In this document: positions 43,197 to 51,399 of the stretch, piece by piece
Numbering within the stretch: the first letter of the stretch is position 1
Layout of the letters: each line of letters opens with the position of its first letter
Source: Chryseobacterium sp. JJR-5R
GTDB lineage: Bacteria > Bacteroidota > Bacteroidia > Flavobacteriales > Weeksellaceae
DNA length: 64,000 bases
Reading direction: 5' to 3'
NCBI RefSeq assembly: GCF_034047335.1
Contig: NZ_CP139137.1
Location: 1,302,001 to 1,366,000, forward strand
Translations under genes and position numbers: made by a program
The notes under the pieces: generated by a model
Database searches by the model: none
Seen by the model: the letters and a program-made list of their open reading frames with translations, nothing else
Told to the model about the DNA's origin: nothing

Positions 43197-43859
43197 ATGT
43201 CAAAAATAGAAATCGCCTGTTTCAACCCGGAATCTGCAATGGTTGCTTTTGAAAACGGTGCCGACAGAATAGAGCTCTGCGACGGATTAGCCGAAGGCGG
43301 AACAACGCCTGATTTTGAAACCGTGAAACAGCTCAGGCGAAAAATAAGCATTCCGCTTTTCGTGATGATCCGTCCCCGGGGCGGAGACTTTACCTATTCC
43401 GATGCCGAATTTGAACAGATGAAAAATGACCTGACCCAATTAAAATCTCTACAGGTCGATGGTTTTGTATTCGGGATTTTAGACGAGAATGATGAGGTAA
43501 ACACGGAACAGAATAAAGAGCTGGCTGAACTTGCAAAACCTTATCCGTGTACGTTTCACCGGGCCTTTGACCGGGCCAAAGATTTAGAAAATTCTTTGGA
43601 AAAAGTAATTGAATGCGGTTTTACAACCATTCTCACATCCGGGCAGAAATCCAATGTTTCTGAAGGAAAAGAAAACCTGAAAAAACTGGTCGAATTATCT
43701 GCCGGAAAAATAGAAATCCTTGTCGGAGGAGGTCTGCGTTCCACAAATATTGAAGACATCAGGGATTTCACTAAAGCTGAATATTTCCATTCTTCTGCAA
43801 TTACGGATGGCGGTGCTTTTGCGGATGCGGATGAGGTGGCTGCTTTGAAGCATACTTAA
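43197..43859 (+). CDS. cutC: CutC family protein
   Basis: A 220-residue TIM-barrel protein of the CutC family. Typical segments are EIACFNPESAMVAFENGADRIELCD, TPDFETVKQLRRKISIPLFVMIRPRGGDFTYS and the TCTFHRAFD-like PCTFHRAFDRAKD. CutC was named for copper homeostasis, but that role is disputed and some homologues are linked to carbohydrate or glycan loci. Its place among N-glycan enzymes here, 40 bases after the glycosylasparaginase, favours a metabolic role (inference). It is cytoplasmic, with no signal. Confidence 0.9.
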   Translation: MSKIEIACFNPESAMVAFENGADRIELCDGLAEGGTTPDFETVKQLRRKISIPLFVMIRPRGGDFTYSDAEFEQMKNDLTQLKSLQVDGFVFGILDENDEVNTEQNKELAELAKPYPCTFHRAFDRAKDLENSLEKVIECGFTTILTSGQKSNVSEGKENLKKLVELSAGKIEILVGGGLRSTNIEDIRDFTKAEYFHSSAITDGGAFADADEVAALKHT

Positions 43860-43887
43860 CCTTTTTATTTTTAAATACAAAGTTTTT

Positions 43888-44394
43888 ATGATGAAAAAGA
43901 TAAGACGACAACTCACATTGTTTGCTGATAAAGCGGATGCTTTGGAGATAGAATATATTCGAAGTGAGTATAATCCTATACAAAAAGCAATGATTGATTG
44001 TCATATAACGCTTTGCAGGGAAGATGAGATTACACATTTAGACAAAGTACTGGTTAATTTATCTGCTTTAAAATTTCACCAACTGATATGTCAGCTTGGC
44101 AAGCCAAAACTTTTTGAGGATGAAAAGGGAATTTTTATTCCTGTATATGATAGTGAATCTCAATTTAATGAACTCAGAACACGCATTCTGAAAAATGGTA
44201 TCGAAGCTCCACGGATACAAAATCCACATATCACGCTTTTACACCCAAGAAATTCAGTATGCTCCCAAGATATTTTTATTGACATAGTAAAAAGACAATT
44301 GCCGGCTCAGCTTACGTTTAAGACAATATCATTAATAGAGCAGAAAAATGATGAAAAATGGAAAATACTGCGAACATTTAAACTCTTGAATTAA
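43888..44394 (+). CDS. 2H phosphoesterase (2'-5' RNA ligase-like)
   Basis: A 168-residue protein with two HxT motifs, His39-Ile-Thr41 (CHITLCRE) and His114-Ile-Thr116 (NPHITLLHPRN), the signature of the 2H phosphoesterase/LigT superfamily that acts on 2',3'- or 1',2'-cyclic phosphates or 2'-5' linkages. The substrate is unknown. It is more AT-rich than its neighbours and has no link to glycan breakdown, so it may be a later insertion. Its TAA overlaps the ATG of the mannosidase gene by one base, so it is translationally coupled to it. Confidence 0.85.
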   Translation: MMKKIRRQLTLFADKADALEIEYIRSEYNPIQKAMIDCHITLCREDEITHLDKVLVNLSALKFHQLICQLGKPKLFEDEKGIFIPVYDSESQFNELRTRILKNGIEAPRIQNPHITLLHPRNSVCSQDIFIDIVKRQLPAQLTFKTISLIEQKNDEKWKILRTFKLLN

Positions 44395-46886
44395 TGTTTA
44401 ATAAATATTTCATCTTGTTCATTTCCTTACTAAGTTTTACAATCAAAAGTCAAACTTCTGTCAGAAATTTAAATCAGGAAAAATGGCAATTTAAAAATGC
44501 AAAAGAAACTTCCTGGCAGGCTGCCACGGTACCCGGAACGGTTCATCTTGATCTGCTGGATCATCAAGTAATTCCAGATCCTTATAAAGATGAAAATGAG
44601 AAAAACGTCCAGTGGGTAGAAAATGAAGATTGGGATTATCAGGCTTCATTTAAAATTTCACCAGAAGAGCTTGAAAATCAGAATGTTGATCTGGTGTTTA
44701 ACGGATTGGATACGTTTTCTGAAATTTATCTGAATGGAAAACGGTTGAAGAAAACGGATAACATGTTCAGAAAATGGGAAATTCCGGTGAAGCAGTATTT
44801 AAAAACTGGGGATAATGTACTGCAGGTTAAATTCAGGTCTTCGGTAAATGCCGGAAAAGAATTAGCGAAAAAAGTCCCGTTTACAATGCCGGAATCTCCG
44901 CGAAGCTTTGCCAGGAAAGCACAATACCAGTTCGGATGGGATTGGGGTCCCAGACTGGTAACAGCCGGAATCTGGAAAGACGTACAGCTGAATTTCTGGA
45001 ACCGCGCTAAAATAAAAAACGTAAGGATAGAGCAGAAAACAGTAACCGGCAAACCGGCAGAATTACAGATCCACACTGAAATTATTGCTCAGCGGGCCGG
45101 GAAATACAGTATTTCAGTAAACAAAAATATTCAGAATATTTCTTTAAAACAGGGAGCAAATACAGTTTCAGTCCCTTATCAGATCAAGAACCCGAAACTC
45201 TGGCAGCCTAACGGATGGGGTGAACCGAAGTTATATGATTTAAAAATTGCTTTATATAAAGACTCTGAAATTATAAGTGATGTAACGGAAAAAATCGGTT
45301 TAAGAACCGTTGAGCTTGTTCAGGAAAAAGATGCGGAGGGCAAATCTTTCTATTTTAAAGTCAATGGTAAACCGTTGTATGCAAAAGGAACCAACTGGAT
45401 TCCTTCCGACAGTTTTACCCCAAGAATTACAAAAGAAAAATACAGGAAGCTGATCAGAGACTGCAAAGAGGCCAATATGAACATGATCCGTGTGTGGGGC
45501 GGCGGCATTTACGAGGACGAAGAATTCTACAGAGCCTGCGACGAAAACGGGATTCTGGTCTGGCAGGACTTTATGTTTGCAGGCAGTTTTTATCCGTCTG
45601 ATGAAGATTTTCTCAACAATGTAAAAGAGGAAGTCAAAGACCAGGTCAAGAGGCTTCAGAACCATGCATCCATCGCGTTGTGGTGCGGGAACAATGAAAT
45701 TGACGAAGCCATCGTCAACTGGGGCTACCAGAAGCAGTTCAAATATTCCAGGGAAGATTCATTACAGGTCTGGAAAGATTATAAAAAGCTCTTTCATGAA
45801 TTTATTCCCCAAACACTTGATGAAGTTGCCGGAAAAGGTCAGGCGATCTATTGGCCGAGTTCGCCGTCAATCGGGTGGGGCCATAAAGAAAGCTTAACCG
45901 AAGGGGATTCTCATTATTGGGGCGTCTGGTGGGGCGAGCAGCCGTTTGAAATCTACAATGAAAAAGTTCCGAGATTTGCTTCGGAATACGGCTTTCAGGG
46001 AATGCCGGGCCTTGAAGCCGTAAAATCCATGTTTTCGGGAAAACCGGACTTAAGTCTGGAAAATCCAACCATAAAGGCACACGAGAAAAATTCCCGGGGC
46101 TTTCAGATTATTGATGAATACATGAAACGTGATTATACCGTTCCTAAAGATTTTGTGAAATATAATTACGTATCTCAGTTGCTGCAGGCCCGTGGGATGC
46201 AGACAGCCATTGAAGCGCACCGCCGTGCAAAACCGTACAATATGGGAACTTTATACTGGCAGCTGAATGACTGCTGGCCGGTGATTTCCTGGTCATCGGT
46301 TGATTATCTGGGCAACTGGAAAGCACTGCATTACCAGGTTAAGAGAAGCTTTGAAGGCCAGGTAGTTTTAACGGAAGAGAAAGGCGGAATGCTGAATTTT
46401 TACGGAATTAATGATGATTTCATGAAGTTTAATGAAGTCTATGTGAATTTCGATATTATTAAATTCAACGGTGAAAAATTAGGTTCGGCAGGAACTGCGG
46501 AAGGTAAAGGTTTAAATGATAACGGTATCGTAAAGTTTGATCCGTTTTCACTTGAGGAGATCATCGGGAGTTCAGACAGGAATGAGGTTTTTCTCAATAT
46601 TCACATGAAGGACAAAAACCAGAAAATTATTGCCCGGAGTACCCATTTCTTTGCAAAACCGAAAGATTTAAAACTTACCAAACCCAATCTTAAAATCAGG
46701 AAAATTTCTTCCACGGAAATCGAAATTTCCACCGATGTCCTGGCAAAAGATGTTTATCTGATTGGAGATGTACATTTCAGCGACAATTTTTTTGATTTGC
46801 TCCCGAAAATGTCAAAGCGAATTATCCTGTCAAAACCTCTGGGAAAAATTGAGGTAATGAGCCTCTGGGATACGATGAATGAGTAA
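44394..46886 (+). CDS. Beta-mannosidase (GH2)
   Basis: An 830-residue exported GH2 enzyme that hydrolyses terminal beta-mannosyl residues such as Man-beta-1,4-GlcNAc in the N-glycan core. Signal peptide about 1-20 (IKSQ). N-terminal sugar-binding domain with WQAATVPGTVHLDLL and GLDTFSEIYLNG, GWDWGPRL, an Ig-like domain, then the catalytic barrel with acid/base Glu435 (WCGNNEIDEA) and nucleophile Glu531 (FASEYGFQG), and NDCWPVISWSSVDYLGNWK. These are the marks of beta-mannosidases rather than beta-galactosidases within GH2. It is last in the glycan cluster. Confidence 0.93.
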   Translation: MFNKYFILFISLLSFTIKSQTSVRNLNQEKWQFKNAKETSWQAATVPGTVHLDLLDHQVIPDPYKDENEKNVQWVENEDWDYQASFKISPEELENQNVDLVFNGLDTFSEIYLNGKRLKKTDNMFRKWEIPVKQYLKTGDNVLQVKFRSSVNAGKELAKKVPFTMPESPRSFARKAQYQFGWDWGPRLVTAGIWKDVQLNFWNRAKIKNVRIEQKTVTGKPAELQIHTEIIAQRAGKYSISVNKNIQNISLKQGANTVSVPYQIKNPKLWQPNGWGEPKLYDLKIALYKDSEIISDVTEKIGLRTVELVQEKDAEGKSFYFKVNGKPLYAKGTNWIPSDSFTPRITKEKYRKLIRDCKEANMNMIRVWGGGIYEDEEFYRACDENGILVWQDFMFAGSFYPSDEDFLNNVKEEVKDQVKRLQNHASIALWCGNNEIDEAIVNWGYQKQFKYSREDSLQVWKDYKKLFHEFIPQTLDEVAGKGQAIYWPSSPSIGWGHKESLTEGDSHYWGVWWGEQPFEIYNEKVPRFASEYGFQGMPGLEAVKSMFSGKPDLSLENPTIKAHEKNSRGFQIIDEYMKRDYTVPKDFVKYNYVSQLLQARGMQTAIEAHRRAKPYNMGTLYWQLNDCWPVISWSSVDYLGNWKALHYQVKRSFEGQVVLTEEKGGMLNFYGINDDFMKFNEVYVNFDIIKFNGEKLGSAGTAEGKGLNDNGIVKFDPFSLEEIIGSSDRNEVFLNIHMKDKNQKIIARSTHFFAKPKDLKLTKPNLKIRKISSTEIEISTDVLAKDVYLIGDVHFSDNFFDLLPKMSKRIILSKPLGKIEVMSLWDTMNE

Positions 46887-47152
46887 TTCTGTGCTTGTGA
46901 TCTGAATCAAATAAAGCAAAGCCAAGAATCTCAGGTTCCCTTAAAATCCTGAAAGTTTAAAATGCATATAAATATAAACACATTCCTAAAATCTCAATAC
47001 ATCTTAATGGTTCACTTAAAGAAAGATCTTCATTCAGGAGAATAGAAAACAACTGTTGCATTAAAAAATTACATGGCACTCTCAATTAAGATAGATTTCC
47101 ATTCCCTAACTGAAAAATCAGCCGTAAATTTGCACCAGATTTATAAAAAGCA
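46887..47152. promoter_or_regulatory. Intergenic region with -7 box before AEC transporter gene
   Basis: AT-rich gap of 266 bases without a gene. TAAATTTG followed by CACC at 47125-47132 is a perfect -7 box 20 bases before the ATG. No clear terminator for the mannosidase gene is seen. Confidence 0.6.
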
Positions 47153-48061
47153 ATGGTAAATTTTGTTCTGATCGCAGTATGCATTATCGCAGGGATGGTT
47201 TTCAAAGCAACAAAATCCATCCATCCTGATGCGCACAAAGGCATCAATACATGGATCCTCTACCTCGCGTTGCCTGCCGTTTCGTTCAAATATTTACCGA
47301 AGCTTCACTGGACCAGTGAAATGCTTTTTCCGATCATCGCCACTTTCCTGACTTCGGTTTTCTGTTTTTTCTTTATGATGTTTTACAGCAGGAGCAAAGG
47401 CTATTCCAGGCGGTCGAGAAGTACGCTGGAGTTGGTAAGCGGTTACAGCAACACGTCATTTCTGGGCTTTCCGCTCGTTTCCGCGTTTTATGGCGAGAGC
47501 CTTTTGAGCATTGCGGTCATCTGTGACCAGACCATGTTTTTCTCCCTTTCCACGTTGGGGATCATAGCCGCGATAAAGGGCGGAAGCAAATCAGGCAAAG
47601 TAAGCGCACGGCTGATCTTAAAACGGCTGCTTACCTTTCCGCCGTTGATGGGATGTATCGCCGCATTGATTTTATCCCAGTTTATCGATTTCACCTGGGC
47701 AGAACCATTCTTTGATAAACTGGCAGCCACCGTAAGCCCGCTGGCTCTGTTTTCGGTCGGATTACAGCTGAAATTCAACGGCTGGAAAAAATTAATCCCG
47801 CAAATGTCCGTTTCAATGCTGTACAAATTAATTTTAGCGCCCGCCGTTACTTTGTTGCTTGCCTTGCTTTTCGGCATAAAAGGGAATATTGCCAGAATCA
47901 CTATTTTTGAATCGGCAATGCCGGCCGTTTTAACGTCAAGCATCATTGCAGAACAGTTCAGGTTGAATACCAAACTGGCCAATTTAACCATCGGATTCAG
48001 TATCGTTGCCGGACTGTTTACTTCCGCATTCTGGTATCAGATTATTAAAGTCCTGTTCTGA
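47153..48061 (+). CDS. AEC-family transporter
   Basis: A 302-residue inner-membrane protein with about ten hydrophobic segments in two five-helix halves, the auxin efflux carrier (AEC) family layout. Marks: NTWILYLALPAVSFKYL near residue 30, GYSNTSFLGFPLV (about 96-108) typical of AEC proteins, and late FESAMPAVLTSSIIAEQF (about 255-272). Bacterial members move malate, malonate or amino-acid-like anions; the substrate is not deducible here. Monocistronic. Confidence 0.88.
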   Translation: MVNFVLIAVCIIAGMVFKATKSIHPDAHKGINTWILYLALPAVSFKYLPKLHWTSEMLFPIIATFLTSVFCFFFMMFYSRSKGYSRRSRSTLELVSGYSNTSFLGFPLVSAFYGESLLSIAVICDQTMFFSLSTLGIIAAIKGGSKSGKVSARLILKRLLTFPPLMGCIAALILSQFIDFTWAEPFFDKLAATVSPLALFSVGLQLKFNGWKKLIPQMSVSMLYKLILAPAVTLLLALLFGIKGNIARITIFESAMPAVLTSSIIAEQFRLNTKLANLTIGFSIVAGLFTSAFWYQIIKVLF

Positions 48062-48117
48062 AATAAATCATACTGAAAGAAGTAAGCATCTGTTATTTTC
48101 CCATTACCCATTATTTA

Positions 48118-48189
48118 TTTTCAGGAGCTGTTTCCCGCTTTCCGCTGCAATCTTTTTTTCAAAAAGGATTTCCGCTGCAATCGGGGCTA
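48118..48189 (+). repeat. Dispersed 72-base repeat, copy B
   Basis: Copy B of the element at 32997-33070, in opposite orientation. CGCTGCAATC occurs at 48143-48152 and 48173-48182. It follows the AEC gene stop by 56 bases. No ORF, terminal inverted repeat or target duplication is apparent. Confidence 0.85.
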
Positions 48190-48343
48190 GGGTCGAGGCG
48201 GGTTTTATTACTGGTAATATAAGGTATTTAATTCACCAACTCAAAGTCATAAAGGAAAATAAAATCAACAGCATCTTACCACTGTTCCACGGAAGTAAAT
48301 TGCTGTGGACAGGCATAACAGAATCAGCGTAATATGAAGAGGT
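48190..48343. other. Gene-free interval between repeat copy B and the gene relic
   Basis: About 150 bases with no credible coding frame, repeat or hairpin. A plus-strand frame can be drawn through it but begins inside the AEC gene and has no family resemblance. Confidence 0.5.
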
Positions 48344-48699
48344 TCATTTTAATCTGATCTTCGCTTTAAAATTCATCTTTTTTCCTGTCTTTTGAACAGT
48401 GAATAAAGTGAAAATAAAACTGTTCATTATTTTTGCCTCGGAAAATGTAAAATCCGTAGCATTGTCTTTTTTTGGTGTCCTTTTTAAAATTCTCAAGCAT
48501 GTCAAACAGATCTCTCTTCTCTGTACCGTTTTCTTCAGATACAATCTCAAAGTCCGTTATTTTATCATTTTCAAATATTGGTTTTAAAATAACTTTTTGC
48601 CGGACGGAATGGTAATCTCCCCTTTTTTTAACAATATCTTTTCCTGAGCGTGAATAGCCGTGATAAAAGCAGAAGAAATAAAGAAACGGTGTTTTTCAT
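48344..48699 (-). pseudogene. Decayed gene for a small exported protein
   Basis: Reading the minus strand from ATG 48697-48699 gives the start of a signal peptide (MKNTVSLFLLLLS) and soon a stop; a shifted frame continues with AIHAQEKILLKKGEITIPSGKK; a second shift gives ILKPIFENDKITDFEIVSEENG and onward; a third gives DNATDFTFSEAKIMNSF to MNFKAKIRLK and the stop at 48344. Joined, these make a coherent exported protein of about 118 residues, so the gene carries about three frameshifts (near 48660, 48580 and 48455, the last two in A runs). No family is recognised. Three separate lesions make a single sequencing error unlikely. Confidence 0.7.
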
Positions 48700-48792
48700 G
48701 GTTGATCTATTAACTGATATCAGGTCTGTAAACGTAGAAAAAATTGCAGTTCTCTGAAGAAAAATCTAATTTTACACTTTAAAATATTTCAC

Positions 48793-51240
48793 TTGCTGTA
48801 CGCACAGATTGTTTTGCCGTTGAATTTAAAAGGGTCTTTTACCTATAAAGTCCCGGAAGAGCTGCAGCCCCAGATCCGGACAGGGATGCGGGTACTCGTT
48901 CCGTTCGGGGGAAAGAAAATTTACACGGGAATTGTTTTTGAGCTTCACGGCAACCAGCCGGAAAGCTTTATCGCCAAAGAAGTAATCAGTATCCTGGATG
49001 ACAAACCCATTGTCCCGCAGGAACAGATCAGGTTCTGGAACTGGCTTTCAGATTATTACCTGTGCAGCTTAGGGGAAATTTACCGTTTTGCCTTCCCTTC
49101 TTCCCTGAAACTGGAAAGTGAAACCTACCTGAAACTAAAACCCAATGCAGCAGTTGATTTCGAGAACCTGGACGGCAATGAAATATACCTGATCCAGGCT
49201 CTGGAAATCAGGCAGCTGATCAACCTGACAGATATTGAGGCATTTATCCCGAAAAAGGATATCATTAAAACCATCAATTCCCTGATTGACCTGCAGTACA
49301 TTGAAATTGATGAAAAAATTGCTGAAAAGTACAAAGCCAAAGAAATTGCTTACGTTAAAGTAAATCGTGAGGCCGTAAACAATCACAACCTTACGGACAT
49401 TCTTCTGGGCCTGAAAAGGGCACAGAAACAGAAAGAGCTCCTGCTTCATATCCTGGAAAAACAGGCGGAACACCCTGAAGGGCATATAAGAAAATCGGAA
49501 TTGTTTGAAGACGGATATTTTGCGAGCTCGCATTTTAGATCATTGGCCGATAAAAACCTGGTTGAAGAATATTCCATGCAAAAAGACCGGATTGAAAGCT
49601 ATGAAGGGGAAATTGAAGCCCTGGAAGCACTTTCCGAAGCCCAGAAAGAAGCCAAGGCTGAGGTTGATGAAGCTTTCGAGGAAGGGAAAAATGTGCTGCT
49701 TCATGGCGTGACTTCATCCGGAAAAACCCATATTTATCTTGAAAAAATAGAAGAATGCATCAGCGAAGGGAAAAACGTCCTGTTCCTGCTTCCTGAAATT
49801 TCCTTAACCAAGCAGATTACCCGGAGGCTGGAAAAAAAATACGGGCGGCAGCTCGGGTTCTATCACCAGAAGCTTACCGATTTTGAACGGGTGGAAGTGT
49901 GGCGGAGGATCAGGCACAATGACATTAAAATCCTGATCGGGACACGGAATGCCCTTTTTCTGCCATTTGAAAACCTGGGACTGGTAGTAGTGGATGAGGA
50001 ACATGATTCCGCCTACCGGCCAAGAGAGGTTTCCCCCTATTTCAATGCAAAGGATGCGGCGCTGGTACTGGGAAATTTTTATGGGGCAAAAGTGATTTTA
50101 GGTTCTGCGACCCCTTCCGTGGAAAGCTATTACAACGCCCGGAAAGATAAAATGAAATATGTTTTCCTGGATGAACGTTTCGGAAATGTCAGCCTGCCTG
50201 AATATGAGCTGGTTAATTTTAAGGAAGCTCAGGATTCCAAAAAAGTCTCCGGTAACTTTTCGCTGCAGCTGATTGATGAGCTCAAAAAAACCATCGAAGA
50301 AAAAAATCAGGCTATTGTCCTCCACAACCGCCGCGGCTATGCCAATGTAGTGGAATGTGAGACCTGCGGCTACGTAAACTACTGTTCCAACTGCGATGTG
50401 GTGATGACCTATCATAAAGCGGCCAATGAAATGAAATGCCATTACTGCGGCCAGCGGGCTTCCAAACCGAAGACCTGCCCGAAATGCCACTCCGAAAACC
50501 TCAATGAAAGGGGCGTGGGGGTAGAGCAGATCCACGAAGAAGTATCCAAATTATTCCCCGACCATGAAGTGGACCGCATGGACGTGGATTCCATGCGGAA
50601 AAAATTTGCCTATGAAAAGTTGTATGAAAAAATTGAAGAGGGCGAAACGGATATCGTAGTGGGAACCCAGATGATTTCCAAAGGCCTGGATTTTGACCAT
50701 ATTGAACTGGTTGCCATTCCCAAGGCAGATTCCATGCTGTACGTACAGGATTTCAGGGCAGAGGAAAGGGCATACCAGCTGATTACGCAGGTTTCCGGGA
50801 GAGCGGGAAGGGTTTCCGGGAAAGGGAAGATCATGATTCAGACCTTTAATCCGGAGCATTCTGTTTTCCAGCTGATTAAAATGAATAATCCGGCCAAGGT
50901 GTATAAATATATCTTAACGGAACGGAAAAAATTCCATTATCCGCCGTTTACGAAACTGATTATGATCGAGCTGAAGCACCGTAAGGAAGATAAGGTCAAC
51001 CGGGCGTCCCAGTTTCTGGGGTCGGTGCTCAGGAAATACCTTCCCGAAGACTGTGTTTTGGGTCCCGAAAAAGCACAGATTGCAAAACTCAACAATCTTT
51101 ATCAGTTCCAGATCATGCTGAAGCTCCCGCGGGGGAAAAAGTATGAAGAATATAAAAAGCTGGTCCTGTTAAGCCTGAATGAATTTTCAGAAATTACAGC
51201 TTACCAGAGTATCAAAAAAGATATATTTGTAGACTTTTAA
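48793..51240 (+). CDS. priA: Primosomal protein N' (replication restart helicase PriA)
   Basis: PriA, 815 residues, recognises stalled forks and reloads the replisome. N-terminal 3' DNA-binding domain (YAQIVLPLNLKGSFTYKVP), Walker A GVTSSGKT (about 305-312), DEEH box (about 400-403), a zinc region with eight Cys (about 522-575: CETC, CSNC, CHYC, CPKC), and helicase motifs TQMISKGLDF and QVSGRAGR. The start is a TTG at 48793, since no in-frame ATG lies before the conserved N-terminus. A decayed gene lies upstream on the other strand. Confidence 0.96.
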   Translation: MLYAQIVLPLNLKGSFTYKVPEELQPQIRTGMRVLVPFGGKKIYTGIVFELHGNQPESFIAKEVISILDDKPIVPQEQIRFWNWLSDYYLCSLGEIYRFAFPSSLKLESETYLKLKPNAAVDFENLDGNEIYLIQALEIRQLINLTDIEAFIPKKDIIKTINSLIDLQYIEIDEKIAEKYKAKEIAYVKVNREAVNNHNLTDILLGLKRAQKQKELLLHILEKQAEHPEGHIRKSELFEDGYFASSHFRSLADKNLVEEYSMQKDRIESYEGEIEALEALSEAQKEAKAEVDEAFEEGKNVLLHGVTSSGKTHIYLEKIEECISEGKNVLFLLPEISLTKQITRRLEKKYGRQLGFYHQKLTDFERVEVWRRIRHNDIKILIGTRNALFLPFENLGLVVVDEEHDSAYRPREVSPYFNAKDAALVLGNFYGAKVILGSATPSVESYYNARKDKMKYVFLDERFGNVSLPEYELVNFKEAQDSKKVSGNFSLQLIDELKKTIEEKNQAIVLHNRRGYANVVECETCGYVNYCSNCDVVMTYHKAANEMKCHYCGQRASKPKTCPKCHSENLNERGVGVEQIHEEVSKLFPDHEVDRMDVDSMRKKFAYEKLYEKIEEGETDIVVGTQMISKGLDFDHIELVAIPKADSMLYVQDFRAEERAYQLITQVSGRAGRVSGKGKIMIQTFNPEHSVFQLIKMNNPAKVYKYILTERKKFHYPPFTKLIMIELKHRKEDKVNRASQFLGSVLRKYLPEDCVLGPEKAQIAKLNNLYQFQIMLKLPRGKKYEEYKKLVLLSLNEFSEITAYQSIKKDIFVDF

Positions 51241-51306
51241 CATTTTTTAACAAACTTTATAAAGTTTTTATAAGGCCCCCGGGAACCTAAGTACAGCAAT
51301 ATTTTC

Positions 51307-51314
51307 TACATTTG
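51307..51314 (+). promoter_or_regulatory. -7 box before dacB
   Basis: TACATTTG (TAnnTTTG) lies 85 bases before the ATG at 51400; no standard -33 TTG is seen. Confidence 0.45.
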
Positions 51315-51399
51315 GCCGTTGATTATATGTTTGGGCTCTTATTGTCAATTTAACCAATTGATTTTTAACCGATCCAAACTATAAGAAAATGAAAAATAG

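Noticed and set aside
48006..48332. Plus-strand frame of about 108 codons overlapping the AEC 3' end
   Set aside because: It starts inside the AEC gene in another frame and runs through the dispersed repeat; composition is not protein-like.
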